This document shows, one piece after another, positions 47,260 through 58,264 of a stretch of 64,000 nt of DNA. The notes beneath the pieces are model-generated. The model saw only the letters and a program-made list of their open reading frames with translations. It searched no databases and was not told the DNA's origin. Numbering within the stretch: position 1 is the stretch's first letter; every line of letters begins with the position of its first letter. Location: contig OX388309.1 of assembly GCA_947579605.1 (NCBI GenBank), forward strand, positions 19,845,071 to 19,909,070, given 5' to 3'. A program made the translations under genes and the position numbers. The DNA comes from Athripsodes cinereus. Lineage: Eukaryota > Arthropoda > Insecta > Trichoptera > Leptoceridae.

Positions 47260-50200
47260 CTACAAGGGTGTGGTTGCAATGTTTGCGTCATTGATAAGGA
47301 CACCTTGAGATATTCTTTGAGATGACCCTGAAGCCTCCGAACCTTCTGGAACTTCAATGGCCAATAACACTCTCGCTGGTGGCCTCATAGTTGGCACTAT
47401 CACAGGCCTTGGTCGTAACTCTGGTAGACTAGTACTCTGTAACAGCCCAGATGTTGATTGTCTGTAATTGTATTGTCCCAGCAAAGGCTCTTCGGAATGT
47501 GCGGCATTGTCTACTTCGTCATCCTCTGGTTTAGGGAACAGAGATTCCAATAACTTCTTAGATTGGGAATTGAGCACATTGTGGGGTGATGTTAGCACAT
47601 GTTCTAAAGAGGGCGGTATAAAATCATGAGGGCCAAATACTGGAGGTTTGCAAGGGCGTTTCTCATGAATGTAATTAATGTGAGTACCGTCAGGCATCAA
47701 AGAGGGAGAACCACGTCTGGACCCCAGTGATCTCTCAGTCGGGGTATAGTATATTGAGGCCTTACTCATTGTTTCATCCATATTAAGATCTCGCATTGCT
47801 GCTAATTTCTCTATCTTCCCTTTAAAATAATTGTCAATGCCATCCAAATTACTAGTATCAAATACAATAGACTCTGACCTTCCACAAGATCCACTCCTGC
47901 AGTTATCAAAGTAAAAGCTCGGCAAATTCTCCAGCACCTTGTTCAAGGTTGCTTGTTGATACTTGCATGATTCTCGGATCCTAAGCACTTGGTGAGCACT
48001 GAACTTCCTGATCTTGTTACGCTGGAACACATAGTTCTCCCTCACCCAGTTCAGTTGGCTAGTGGAGTAATCGCGCACTCGCTTAACCTATAGTTGAATA
48101 ATACTTTATTAGATGCAAAAATCACATAAAAAATATTGATTGCAATAAATAGAGTATGAAAAATTTGTGAATATTTGTACAATTACTGATTAAATCTTTT
48201 CTAAAACTTTTTTAGGCACTTCTTGTCACATTGTAATAGTGATAAAAAAATACCACGCCTAAAAATAGAACTCTGTAATTTAAAATGGTAGCACCATTCT
48301 CAAACAGTGATATAAATAGACAAAGAGATCATCAATATGTATATTCTAATTGGTTAGCAAACATAGAGCAATATAACACATACAGGCATGAATCTCAACA
48401 TTACCTGATCATAATACTGGTCACGGAGTGTTGTAAGATGGTTAGTGCCAATGTCTCTGATTTCTCGTAAGTGTTTGGCTTGTGTGCTGTAACTACTTTG
48501 AATCCATTCTACTTGTTGTGCACAGTTATCTCTTATACGATGAACCTATGAAAATAAAATATTTATTGGAGATTCCATCTATAATATATATAATCCTGTG
48601 CATCTCTGAGATTATGATGTCTCACCTGCATTGTATAATTCTCTCGTAATTTTTCCAGTTGTTGACTTTTATATTGCTCTATATTTTCAAGCATAGCATA
48701 TATCTGTTTGGTTCTTGGTCCTTCCTTATCAGGTTTCACACAACACAAGCAACAACTGCAACATTTCTCGACAATACCCAACCTGAAAGAAATATGGATA
48801 TTAAAACCGTTCACAAAAACATGAGACAATTCTAGAAAGTTAAGATATATAATATAATAATATGAACTCACTTTTCAATGACATAGCGCAGGAACTGCAC
48901 CAACAGGGTGAGTCCCAAGAAGGCAGCTGCACAGGCAATTCCAAAAAGCAGGCTATTAATCTTGATGTGATACATGGTTATAGGGTCTATTTGAAAAATA
49001 ACTTCAGTGCTCATATTAGCTGTAGGATTAGAGGCTAAACATATGTAAATGCCACTATCCTCTCGGGTCACATTTTTTATTAATAAAGTTCCATTTTTCA
49101 ATACTCTCATTCGAAAGGTTGTTTCTTTTGGATTTAAGAATTCATCATGTATTGGATGGTGTTTAGAAAACACATCTGGTATTGTAGGATCTGGATTCCA
49201 ATGTAAAACATCATGCACTGGAGTTACCCATGTTATGGATGGAGTAGGATTTCCTGCATAGTTACACTCCAGCATTGCATCCGACTTGAGAACATAGTAG
49301 GAGGGTGGTGTGTTGTATATTATTCTGGGACCAGTACAGTTTAGATGTGAAAGTGTAGGCAACATTTCATTGGGATATGCATGTGGGCCACAAGTCAAGT
49401 CTGATGTCATGATTTCCATTTTATTTATTGCCCACGGCTCAAACCAAGCCATTCTACAGTCACAAGACCAAGGATTTGACCCTATGTTAAGCTCTTTTAA
49501 ATTCTCCAATTTTCCTATCGCTCTTGGCAAATATGTTAATGAATTGTCACTTATATCTAGCACTTGTACTCTTTTTATTTCTAGGAACACAAATGGTTCA
49601 ATTTCCCTTAGTAGCTTATTGTTTTTGATAATAAGTGTTTCTAAGTTTTTTAATCCTTTCATCTGACTCTCTGTAATGATTTCTATTTCTGTATTTTCCA
49701 GATGTAATATTTCCAGCATTGAATTTCTTTTGAATGTTCCAGGAATTAAATCTTTTATTTTATTACCTCCAATATTCAGATGCCGCAATGATGTAAGTCC
49801 TCTGAATATAGTTTCATCCAATTTATGTAGAGGATTGTTCTTAATATTTAAGTACTTCAGTTCATTGAGGGAATCAAACAAACCATTTGGTATTGAGTCC
49901 AATTTGTTGTTAGACAAATCTAATATTGTCAAATCCTTTAATCCGTCCATTGCATTCTGATGTAATTTAACCAACCTGTTGTTGTTGAGGCGGAGTACTT
50001 CTAGACCTCTGTTAGTTCTGTTAAAGTGATTTATAAAAGAACGTATATTATTATGAGCAAGGTCAAGTATTCTTAGGCTGCGTAATGGAGCAAATACTTG
50101 AAATGGTAAAGCGCTCAACAAATTGTGAGATATATACAATTCTTCCAATTGGTCAAGCCCTCTGAATACGGACTGGAGATCATCCAATTTATTTTTACTA

Positions 50201-50541
50201 AGATTCAACAACTTAAGACTATTCAACGATCGGAAGATATCAGGTCCTAATCCTGAAATTAAATTACTACTTAAATCTAACTGCTCCAACTCGTACAAGG
50301 AATGAAACACATCGGGAGATACTCTCTGTATGTTGGCATGTGTCCACGAAAGGAACCGCAGAGGATGAGGAGCTGTATCCAATGCCATGTGTGTTAGGTT
50401 AGATAAGGGAGCTGTACATGTCAGGCGGCCGGGCTCTGCGCAAGAGCAAAGCTTTGGGCAGCCCACCACCCCTCCTTGTCCACCGCCGCATGCCGCCAAT
50501 GCCAACACTAGCACAAGCAGACCCACTAGGTGGTGGCTCAT
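47260..50541 (-). CDS. LRR-Ig single-pass membrane protein, complete, 4 coding exons
   Basis: Exons in transcript order: 50541-48872, 48782-48626, 48545-48405, 48087-47260; GT-AG sites and phases agree, giving 931 residues. Signal peptide ([20 protein letters not shown]), LRR N-cap ([15 protein letters not shown]), about a dozen leucine-rich repeats, LRR C-cap ([15 protein letters not shown]), one Ig domain ([15 protein letters not shown] ... [12 protein letters not shown]) and a membrane helix near residues 529-554. Inside the cell a Cys cluster (CCSCCLCC) is probably lipidated. Next come three exon-bounded segments with repeated LRENY/VRENY and RVRD/RIRD patterns, then a Ser/Pro-rich tail. 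The layout resembles Drosophila lambik and nematode IGLR proteins. The ligand and role are unknown; adhesion or receptor regulation is an inference. A splice acceptor (TTTGTCGACAG) just upstream suggests a separate 5' UTR exon. Confidence 0.93.
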
Positions 50542-50782
50542 GTTGCCGGCTCACCGAGCATGGCTTCCTATGCAGTGCTCGCCAGGTGGCTACCTGTCGA
50601 CAAATAAAGAAAACGCAACATATATCCAATACTGTACTATCATGTACTCTTACAATGTTTCTATTGAACCATATGGAACAAGACATCACTTTGGAACTTG
50701 GCACATAATAATGTTGGCAAACTACCTAATACCTTATCAACAAATCTAGGCTTTTTATATTTTTGAACATCAAGGTCTCTAT

Positions 50783-50935
50783 TGATACAGATTAATATTT
50801 ATTTATTTATTTTATTCTTCACTGTACATTGGTTACAATATTACAAAGTAAAACAGTATCATAAAAATATCAGTTATACAATTCAATGTACAGAGGGTGA
50901 GTTTATCGCAAAAATGCGATGTCTTCCAACTTATA
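50783..50935 (-). repeat. LINE 3'-tail repeat
   Basis: Matches 34336-34470: TTCTTCACTGTACATTG, AAACAGTATCAT, CAGTTATACAATTCAATG and GTCTTCCAACT. Confidence 0.65.
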
Positions 50936-51764
50936 CTACTTTTATTGTCGGGTTTACAAGTGCACACTTATGCTTTAGTGAAAAAATCTATAGATATTAC
51001 CATTACAGTGCTATGAAGTGCAATCGTGCTGCAATGTATAATAGTGAAGGAGCATTATAGTGCTGCGACCTTCAGTGCAATTTTATGGGTCATAGCCCAC
51101 TCATCTTAATTTGCAGGACACATAATAGCAGGAGTGTATTTAAATTTATATAATAAATCGAAGAATATATCGGTATTATTAAAAAAATATCAGATTCCCA
51201 ATCTTATGACAATTTCCAAAAATTATAGTTCAAAGCAACATAAAACAGTACAGCGAACATCCCCAGACATTAAAAGCATTTAAATCATTATAAACTGATA
51301 GCTATGATGTGGCTCTAATTCACTGCTTTCATTATATTCTTTCTCAGTTATGACAACTGTTGTTATGTCTAAATGAAAAATATATCTGTCGAGTGATTTT
51401 ATAATAGACCTCTTCCTTCATGGAGATATGAAAATTCTGACAAATTATGAAAGCCATATTCACACTAAAAAGAAACCAACCTCATGCTCCCTAACAAACA
51501 ACAATTGCAGCCAAGTACCAACAATGAACGTCCCATTACAGCACAAAGCAATTGCGTATAATTTATGATTTCAACAAACACAAACACAGCCTCTGAAACC
51601 TGAAACCCATCACTCCTAACCCCCCCCCCCTTTTTCTTTCCCTTTATGCATGTATGTTTGTTTTTTTTTTTTTTTGCAGTCTCTCCCTTTTTATATATAT
51701 GTGTGTATGTTTTTTATTTTCATCATATGTTTGTTTATTTTTTTAAGTTAATACTTTTGGGTTA
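50936..51764. other. Non-coding stretch
   Basis: Contains C-, T- and TA-rich low-complexity runs (51618-51700). Nothing coding was supported. Confidence 0.4.
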
Positions 51765-51900
51765 GTTGGAAGAGATCGCGCCTTTGCGATAAACTCGCCC
51801 TCTGTATATTGATTGTATTTAATTTGAATGTATACCTTTTATGTAATTGTTTTTTATCAATGTACAGTAAAGAATGAATAAATAAAATAAATAAAAATAA
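51765..51900 (+). repeat. LINE 3'-tail repeat, opposite orientation
   Basis: Reads AACTCGCCCTCTGTATATTG and ends TGTACAGTAAAGAATGAATA followed by AAATA repeats, the reverse of the units at 34336 and 50783. Confidence 0.65.
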
Positions 51901-52929
51901 TTTAGTTTTGTAATTACACATATTACTTAGTTTATGTACTTAATATAATTAACACAATATTTACTCCTATTTTTAATAGTTACTAACTTATTGTTCTGAT
52001 TGGATTCACCTTGATTATACCTTGAAGGCTGGCTGGCTATCTAGCTCAGATGCACTTATGTTTTCAAAAATTGTAAAAAAAAAACAATAATAATATTATG
52101 TTTACCAGTGATAGTAACCTTGTATTAGATTGTAAATTAACTTATTATTAGTGTGGACATATGTGTACAACCAAATAGAGTGTAATACCTATATTGTTAT
52201 ATTATCAAAGTCCAATTCATTTTCATAACAATTGAAAACTGGTTCCTAGCGATCCCCAATATGTATTTAGCAACAATGTTGTCCCAATGTGTATGTAAAA
52301 TGAGAAAATTGTTTTGCGATGTGCAAAGATATACTGTCTATATGTTGATGTTTTTTGTCTAGTATGAGAAATTTGCTCCATCCCTAATATTAACACTGAA
52401 ATTTTTTGTTAAACTTATCGTATAATATACTCAAAATATTATTTTTATAGATCTGTATCCACGTAAGAAACTGTAAGGATGTCGATATTTTTCGCAAATT
52501 GAGTAGTGGTACTTTCAACATTCAAGTTGAAAATTATAAAACGCAGGTGTGCTACTCGGAGTAATGATGGTGCAGCATTTATCCTGCTATATATTGGGAT
52601 AGATGGTTTACCATTAAGTGTCCAATACTGCAAAATAATTAAATAAATCGACTGTTTGCAGAAACTTACGCAATAACATTAGTTAATGTACGGATGCGTA
52701 CTAAATGTACCCCTACTATTAAACTAACCTAACGTCGGTATCATGGCGTAGCAAGTGAGAGTGGATTTGGTATTTATATTGTAATATTACGTTATGATAC
52801 TTCGGGAACATTCCGATGCCAGCGAATACATACCTAATTAATTCGCCGTTCATCGCTTTTCGCAATCCTTCATATTGCATTACAAAAAATATCCAATAAA
52901 AATTACAACGTGGATCACTATTCACATTA

Positions 52930-53290
52930 GTTTCCCAGAATCTTATTATCGCAAGGGAAATACAACACTGAACGTGAATGCACTAAACTTCGAAGTTTAC
53001 AAATTCCTAAATTCACTAAAAAGACTAGTGGATAAATAAATTACAAAAAAAACTCAACCGATTGAATCCGGAATCGGAATTTATTTATGATAAACATTTA
53101 TTAGCTACTTGTTTTTACAACACACGAAACTCCAAATCTCGCAACTCAGCGCAGTAAATTATCGGCTCACTCGGCTGTTAGGCAACTCCGCGCTCCCTCT
53201 CGCCGCGAACACACAAATACATATGAAGGAGGAACACATACCATACCATGTTACATGTATAAATATACACGACGGTCAGCTGTGAAGCGG
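52930..53290 (-). promoter_or_regulatory. Possible promoter/5' UTR exon of the LRR-Ig gene
   Basis: A CpG-containing GC-richer island (53150-53215, with CCGCGCTCCCTCTCGCCGCG) stands out in AT-rich DNA 2.6 kb upstream of the LRR-Ig start codon. Position and composition suit a promoter or first exon; no transcript evidence is available. Confidence 0.3.
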
Positions 53291-53412
53291 CGAAATTATA
53301 GTTGCCAGGTTTTTGTTTTAATACAACGACAACTGTATAACATCATTAGATAATTTCATCAACCCATATTATATAGACTAGAAATTCAAACATATTGGTA
53401 TTGCAAGATTTG

Positions 53413-53575
53413 AAAGACATTAAATGATTTGTTTGATTTTGTTGGCACTAACCATGTGGTAATCACGAAACATTTTTAATTATAAGGAATTAGTTAATTA
53501 TGTACTACACCACTTAAATTTAAAGTGGTGTAGTACATAATTATCTAATTCCTTATAATTAAAAGACATTAAATG
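53413..53575 (-). repeat. Hairpin-core micro-insertion, copy D, with perfect 14-base direct repeats
   Basis: On the minus strand, 42-base arms (53564-53523 and 53515-53474, one mismatch, 7-base loop) are followed at once by an ATG at 53473 opening MFRDYHMVSANKIKQII and a stop. Perfect 14-base repeats AAAGACATTAAATG flank the unit (53413-53426, 53562-53575). The hairpin sequence is unrelated to those of copies B and C. Confidence 0.75.
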
Positions 53576-54199
53576 CTTTAAGTATAAGTAGAAAATAAAC
53601 CGTTACCAGTTTAATGATATGAAGTGAAACAGCATAAAATGTACGGATAAATAACACGTTCCTGAGAAAACTAGTACGTAACATGTAAGTCAATGAGTAA
53701 TATTGTATTATTTGAAGTCACTCCATTCCGGAGAGGGTGAAAAGTCAATCATTGCTATCCCTAACATAAAAATAATTTACACACTTATTTGGAACAGAAA
53801 TGTACTTATTTGACAAGAAATTGATTTACTGGCAATTTATCATAATATATGAAGTAACGCGATAAAAAAGTTTAGAACTTTGTATTTTTATATTGGTCAA
53901 CTTGAGACGATATCGTTTTTACTGGTTTTTGTCGTTTCAGATTAATTGTCAATTTGTTCACACGCTTCAAATGGCTGATGATACTTTTGACTTTGAATGA
54001 CTTTTGAATGACTTTTTTTTCTGTTGTACCTACTTGTTTTGTTAATGTAAATTCTTTTTAACTCTGACCTTGATGTGTGATTTTATAAGCTTTGACATGT
54101 GTATATGTGAATTGATGTTGTGTAATAGTGTGCTTTTGCACTCTGTCTCATAATTTCAACATGTAAAAGGCTCACGCCGTATATAATTGTAAATGAATA

Positions 54200-55615
54200 A
54201 ATGAATATTTTAGTTCCATGACGATATTCGCCTCGCAAGAACACTTCATTAGAAGTTATCAATACGATTTCAGCGCAAGCGTACCTGGATCGCACCTTCA
54301 TATCTGCTGGTCTTACTGCCTGGAATAGACTTCCCACAAACATCAAGAAAGCACAGACCTTGACCCAGTTTAACCCTCTGCAACTGACGTGAGGTCTGTC
54401 AGACATCGCGAAATCTTTTTTTGTAACAACGTTGCCATTTCGAGTCCTATCTTTCCGTTTCGCTCAGTAGCTTCCTAATTTATGTTCCTTTAACCATCAG
54501 TACAGTAATGACGGCCGTCGTGAGAACATGTGTGGATCTATAGCTGATGGGTGTCTGTCATACCTAACGTCAGTAATAAATGATGGGTCTATTAGACCTA
54601 ACGTCAGTAATATATTAATATTTTCATAGTGGATCACATACATCAGCTCAGTAAATTCATAGAGTCTACCTAACATCACTTCAATAAAACTTTTTTTTTC
54701 AATAAATGGAAAGCAGATTTCATTTGAGGCCTTACTAGGGAACTTGTTCTTCCAATTATGACACAGCGGGTGTATAATGAAAAATTGCCAAGAGAATTGC
54801 GCAATCATGTCTTAGGACGAGATTTGCCAACTGCCCCTGAACAAAACTAACCTGAGACATCGTGTGAAAGAATATTTTACAGAATTTTTACGAGTGAATT
54901 GAAAAAAAAGATTTAAGAGTGCGATTTAATTGGAAGGAAGACAAAATTTACTCGTTATGCATGCAAAAAACATATCTGCCTACAATCCTCGACACAAATT
55001 TGCCAGGACTGAGAGGACGCACTTTGAAGCCGATTTTTAGAGAAACCGCTCTGACGATTTTTTTTATTATTTTTTTACATTTTAACAAAAGTTAACAGAA
55101 AACAAATTTCTACTTATTTTTTTATTTTGTGTTTTTTTTTTTCATTTTATTAATTTTTGTAAATTGTTCTTAAAAAAATGGTGATTTTTTATTAGCATTA
55201 ATAAATTTCTTTTAATTTCTAATATCTGTTTTTTTAACCATATTTTTTCAAATGGTGTCAGCATACATGTCAAATACTCACAAAAAACTAAAAAAAATAA
55301 TCAAAACTTTTTAAATAATGGCTATAATGTAACTTAAAACGAGTGTCTGTCGGACCACTCCTCAGCATGTTGAAATATCTTTATTTCTCGGATATTTCAC
55401 GAGTCCAAGGACTCCTATTTATCCGTTTAGGTGAAGATTTTTTTTAATATTTGGACTCTATTCTAATACATACTATGCCAGTGTTGGCATCTACGATGGC
55501 AACCACTCCTCAGCAGAATAATAACTAAAAAGCCACCTCAGTTGCAGAGGGTTAAGATCCAATTGAAAGCACTTACTTTCAAGAAATCGTATAGATTGAG
55601 CTGAATATAACATCA
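54200..55615 (+). pseudogene. LINE C-terminal fragment split by a piggyBac insertion
   Basis: Upstream part: AQAYLDRTFISAGLTAWNRL, PTNIKKAQTLTQF. Downstream part after the insertion: KIQLKALTFKKSYRLS and stop. Joining the flanks at a single TTAA restores QFKIQLK without a gap. The blocks are those of CR1/Jockey-type LINE C-termini. Confidence 0.75.
54374..55551 (+). mobile_element. piggyBac-like element, internally deleted
   Basis: Starts CCCTCTGCAACTG and ends CAGTTGCAGAGGG, both next to TTAA (54370-54373, 55552-55555), the piggyBac target. Inside, the plus strand keeps transposase C-terminal relics: LTRELVLPIMTQRVYNEKLP and a Cys/His tail GRKTKFTRYACKKHICLQSS. The core of the transposase is gone, so it cannot move by itself. 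Confidence 0.85.
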
Positions 55616-55690
55616 TTGCTAATATTTTGCATATGTAGAAGTGGAGATGTCCTCAAAACGACGCTATAGAAATCAGCCGGATATTATTAT

Positions 55691-55986
55691 ACTATACTAT
55701 ACCCTCACGCCGTGTCCCGGGTGGGGTAGGCAGAGAGAACGGAACGCCATGTCGCTCTATCCTTACATACTTCTTTCGCTTCCTCTACGTTCATCCAGTT
55801 TCTCATACATGCACGCCGATTCCTCTTACTTAACACGCGACCGTCCTTGAGAATTTGATCCACGTGGTTAAGCCACGTAGTTCTTGGACGTCCGCGCTTT
55901 CTCACACCCTCTCTTTCAGATAAATACACCCTCTTCGTCAATCTTACACCATCCATTCGCTCCACATGACCAAACCATCTCAATTT
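55691..55986 (-). mobile_element. 5'-truncated RTE-like LINE fragment
   Basis: Encodes MRWFGHVERMDGVRLTKRVY through the GRPRTTWLNHVDQIL and RRACMRNWMN blocks to LSAYPTRDTA and stop, then a (CTATA)n-like tail. A 10-base direct repeat ATATTATTAT flanks it (55681-55690, 55987-55996). Nearly identical to 8140-8388. Confidence 0.82.
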
Positions 55987-55996
55987 ATATTATTAT

Positions 55997-56784
55997 TTAT
56001 TATTGTCAACATGTCTCATTTATATGAAAATCCAAGAATATTTCGAAGCCCTTTAAAATTCTAATATCTACATTTTTATTTATTAAATTAGATATTGATT
56101 AATTTTTATAATCCCGATATGAAATTTTAATAAAATTTTAAAACAGCAACCTGGCAATAACGAGACACAGTTGCCGTTGTATTTCTCAGGTTAGTTGGAT
56201 AAATCCATTGTAGGGTCGAGGGGTGTATTTATCATGAACTTATGTTTCGTTCACTAGCTAAAGAAATTGGAGTCTTGGTTTTAAAAGGGAAAATCATTTA
56301 TATACCATAGATTCTGTACACAATATGAAAGAAAGTATTCTTTTTGTGGAACAAGTTTAAACTGAGTGGTGTTGTTCCGCACAGTGCGTCAGCTGTTGAA
56401 CGGAAAGATCCGAATATACCCGAATCCGATCTATTGCTAGTTTGTACCGACTAGTATTGAGTACGGACTAGGTATATAATATGCCTACGTCTGTGTGTGT
56501 TTGTGTAAATAGAATATCGATGATACGATTGATACGGGCTTCGATAATACAGTAATATTATTTTCATGGGTAATATTATACATACACATAGGTATTATAT
56601 CGAGTTTTCTTATCGTAATGTATTTGCATATTTGATGAGCAATAACACATTTAATCTTTACTACTATTATTTTAAAAATATTACCCTGCAACGTATGTCT
56701 ATGCCTGCAACCGTCACATCCTTTCATCTTTACCAGGCGAGAAAAGAAGTCGACGTCTACTTTGGAGGAAACAGAATAAATAAT
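55997..56784. other. Non-coding stretch
   Basis: No exon or transposon end was recognised. Confidence 0.4.
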
Positions 56785-56900
56785 TAAGTTATCTAGGTGT
56801 TACACTGGACGTTACCCTCGTTATCTAGGTGTTACACTGGACAGAGCACTAACATTCAAGGCTCATCTTGAAAACCTCCAGCAAAAAGTAAAGAGTAGAC
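56785..56900 (+). pseudogene. LINE fragment with a short tandem duplication
   Basis: Reads YLGVTLDRALTFKAHLENLQ then QKVKSR, the reverse-transcriptase thumb motif of CR1/Jockey-like LINEs. The 22 bases encoding YLGVTLD occur twice (56789-56810, 56821-56842). Confidence 0.6.
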
Positions 56901-57238
56901 CAGGGGTCGGCAACCTTTTAGCTGTGGTGTGCCAAGCCACTCTACCAATATGATTCAGGGTGCCGCCTTAATTCTAAATTATATAATGGGGTTCTAGAGG
57001 AGAAGAATTTTATACCAAATTTATCTTTTAAACATATTTGAATCGATTATTTCGAAAACAACCAAACTTTCATACAAGTTCTATGACACTTTGGTTGTTT
57101 TCGAAACAATGTATTCATTTATTAAAAAAATAACATAAAATTCTATTTTCGCGATTTCCCTGATAACTTTGTAGAGTGCCATTCAGAACCCCATCGCGTG
57201 CCAAGCCTGGCACGCGTGCCATAGGTTGCCGACGCCTG
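56901..57238. mobile_element. hAT MITE with perfect target duplication
   Basis: 338 bases from CAGGGGTCGGCAACC to GGTTGCCGACGCCTG with an exact 8-bp duplication GAGTAGAC (56893-56900, 57239-57246). A smaller hairpin (TTTCGAAAACAACCAAA and its reverse, 57046-57110) lies inside. It inserted into LINE-derived sequence. Confidence 0.92.
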
Positions 57239-57246
57239 GAGTAGAC

Positions 57247-58264
57247 CATAGACGCTCACGTCTGTGTTGTGAAATTTATCTACAAAACATTCGTACTTAT
57301 CTATCTATTACCTGACTCATTAATACATAATATTACATTTATGTACCTACTTTGTACTTATCTGTTACTATATCTGTATTTATAAGTATATAATTTATTA
57401 TTATTGTCATTGTATAGTAAGTATAATACTTAAATCGTTCACTCGCAATTGTTGACATTCACGTGAGGTGAGGTATCTAAATACTGTATACGCTCGCCTC
57501 CTGCATTGTAACAATTTATAGGACAGACAAGTATTTTGCCAATTTGTACTCTCTACATCATGCACAATTATGTATTACAAGTCAAGAAATTTCAGAAACT
57601 AGAATGATTTGTGATCGTTACAAATGACAAGACTAATTTAAATAAATGCCTTTATTGTACATGATATCTGCACAATGTAAGTGATAAGTAGTGGTATATT
57701 ACCTACAGATATACATTATTGTGTACAAGGTACAAGGTAATATAATTATAATACAGTATTATGTATTTATTTATGTTGGTGTTCACTAATGTTTTTATTA
57801 CTAAGACTAAGACAAAGGAGTCAGGGTTAAATGGCAAATGGTTGTTCACATTTTAGAATTCCAGGGACTTACAATAGTTACTATTAATTTTATTAGTGTC
57901 GCGTAGTAGATGTTCTGGTGCATGTAATCATAACGCTGTTTTGGTTAGCTCGTCTTTACTACCAGTATATCACGATATGAATTTATTTAAACATCGTGAG
58001 ATGAATAAGAACAATTTTGTTTTTCTATAATTTTGTTCCTTTGTACACCCGGAAATGAGCAAAAGATTGATATATCGCTTTATACGTCATACAGTATGTT
58101 TTTCTCTAATTGCAAACAACAAAATATAAATATTACCTATATTACTTATCTTTATATGGTTGGTAAAACGTTGCGAGGAGTTAAGAATTAGGATATCAGG
58201 AGCAGAGGCGGCTCTTTGATAATGAACGGCACGCACCCCCAATTTAAAAGATAGAAACCTAACA
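57247..58264. other. Non-coding stretch
   Basis: AT-rich, no supported feature. Confidence 0.4.

Noticed and set aside
49049..49960. Three plus-strand open frames of 70-118 codons
   Set aside because: They are antisense shadows of the LRR-Ig coding exon and show no domain.
50387..50749. Pro/Arg-rich open frames on both strands around 50400-50700
   Set aside because: They overlap the signal-peptide end and 5' UTR of the LRR-Ig gene; composition reflects the local GC content only.
52445..52925. Two minus-strand frames of 62 and 68 codons
   Set aside because: No recognisable motif or splice context; could be 5' UTR or intron of the LRR-Ig gene.
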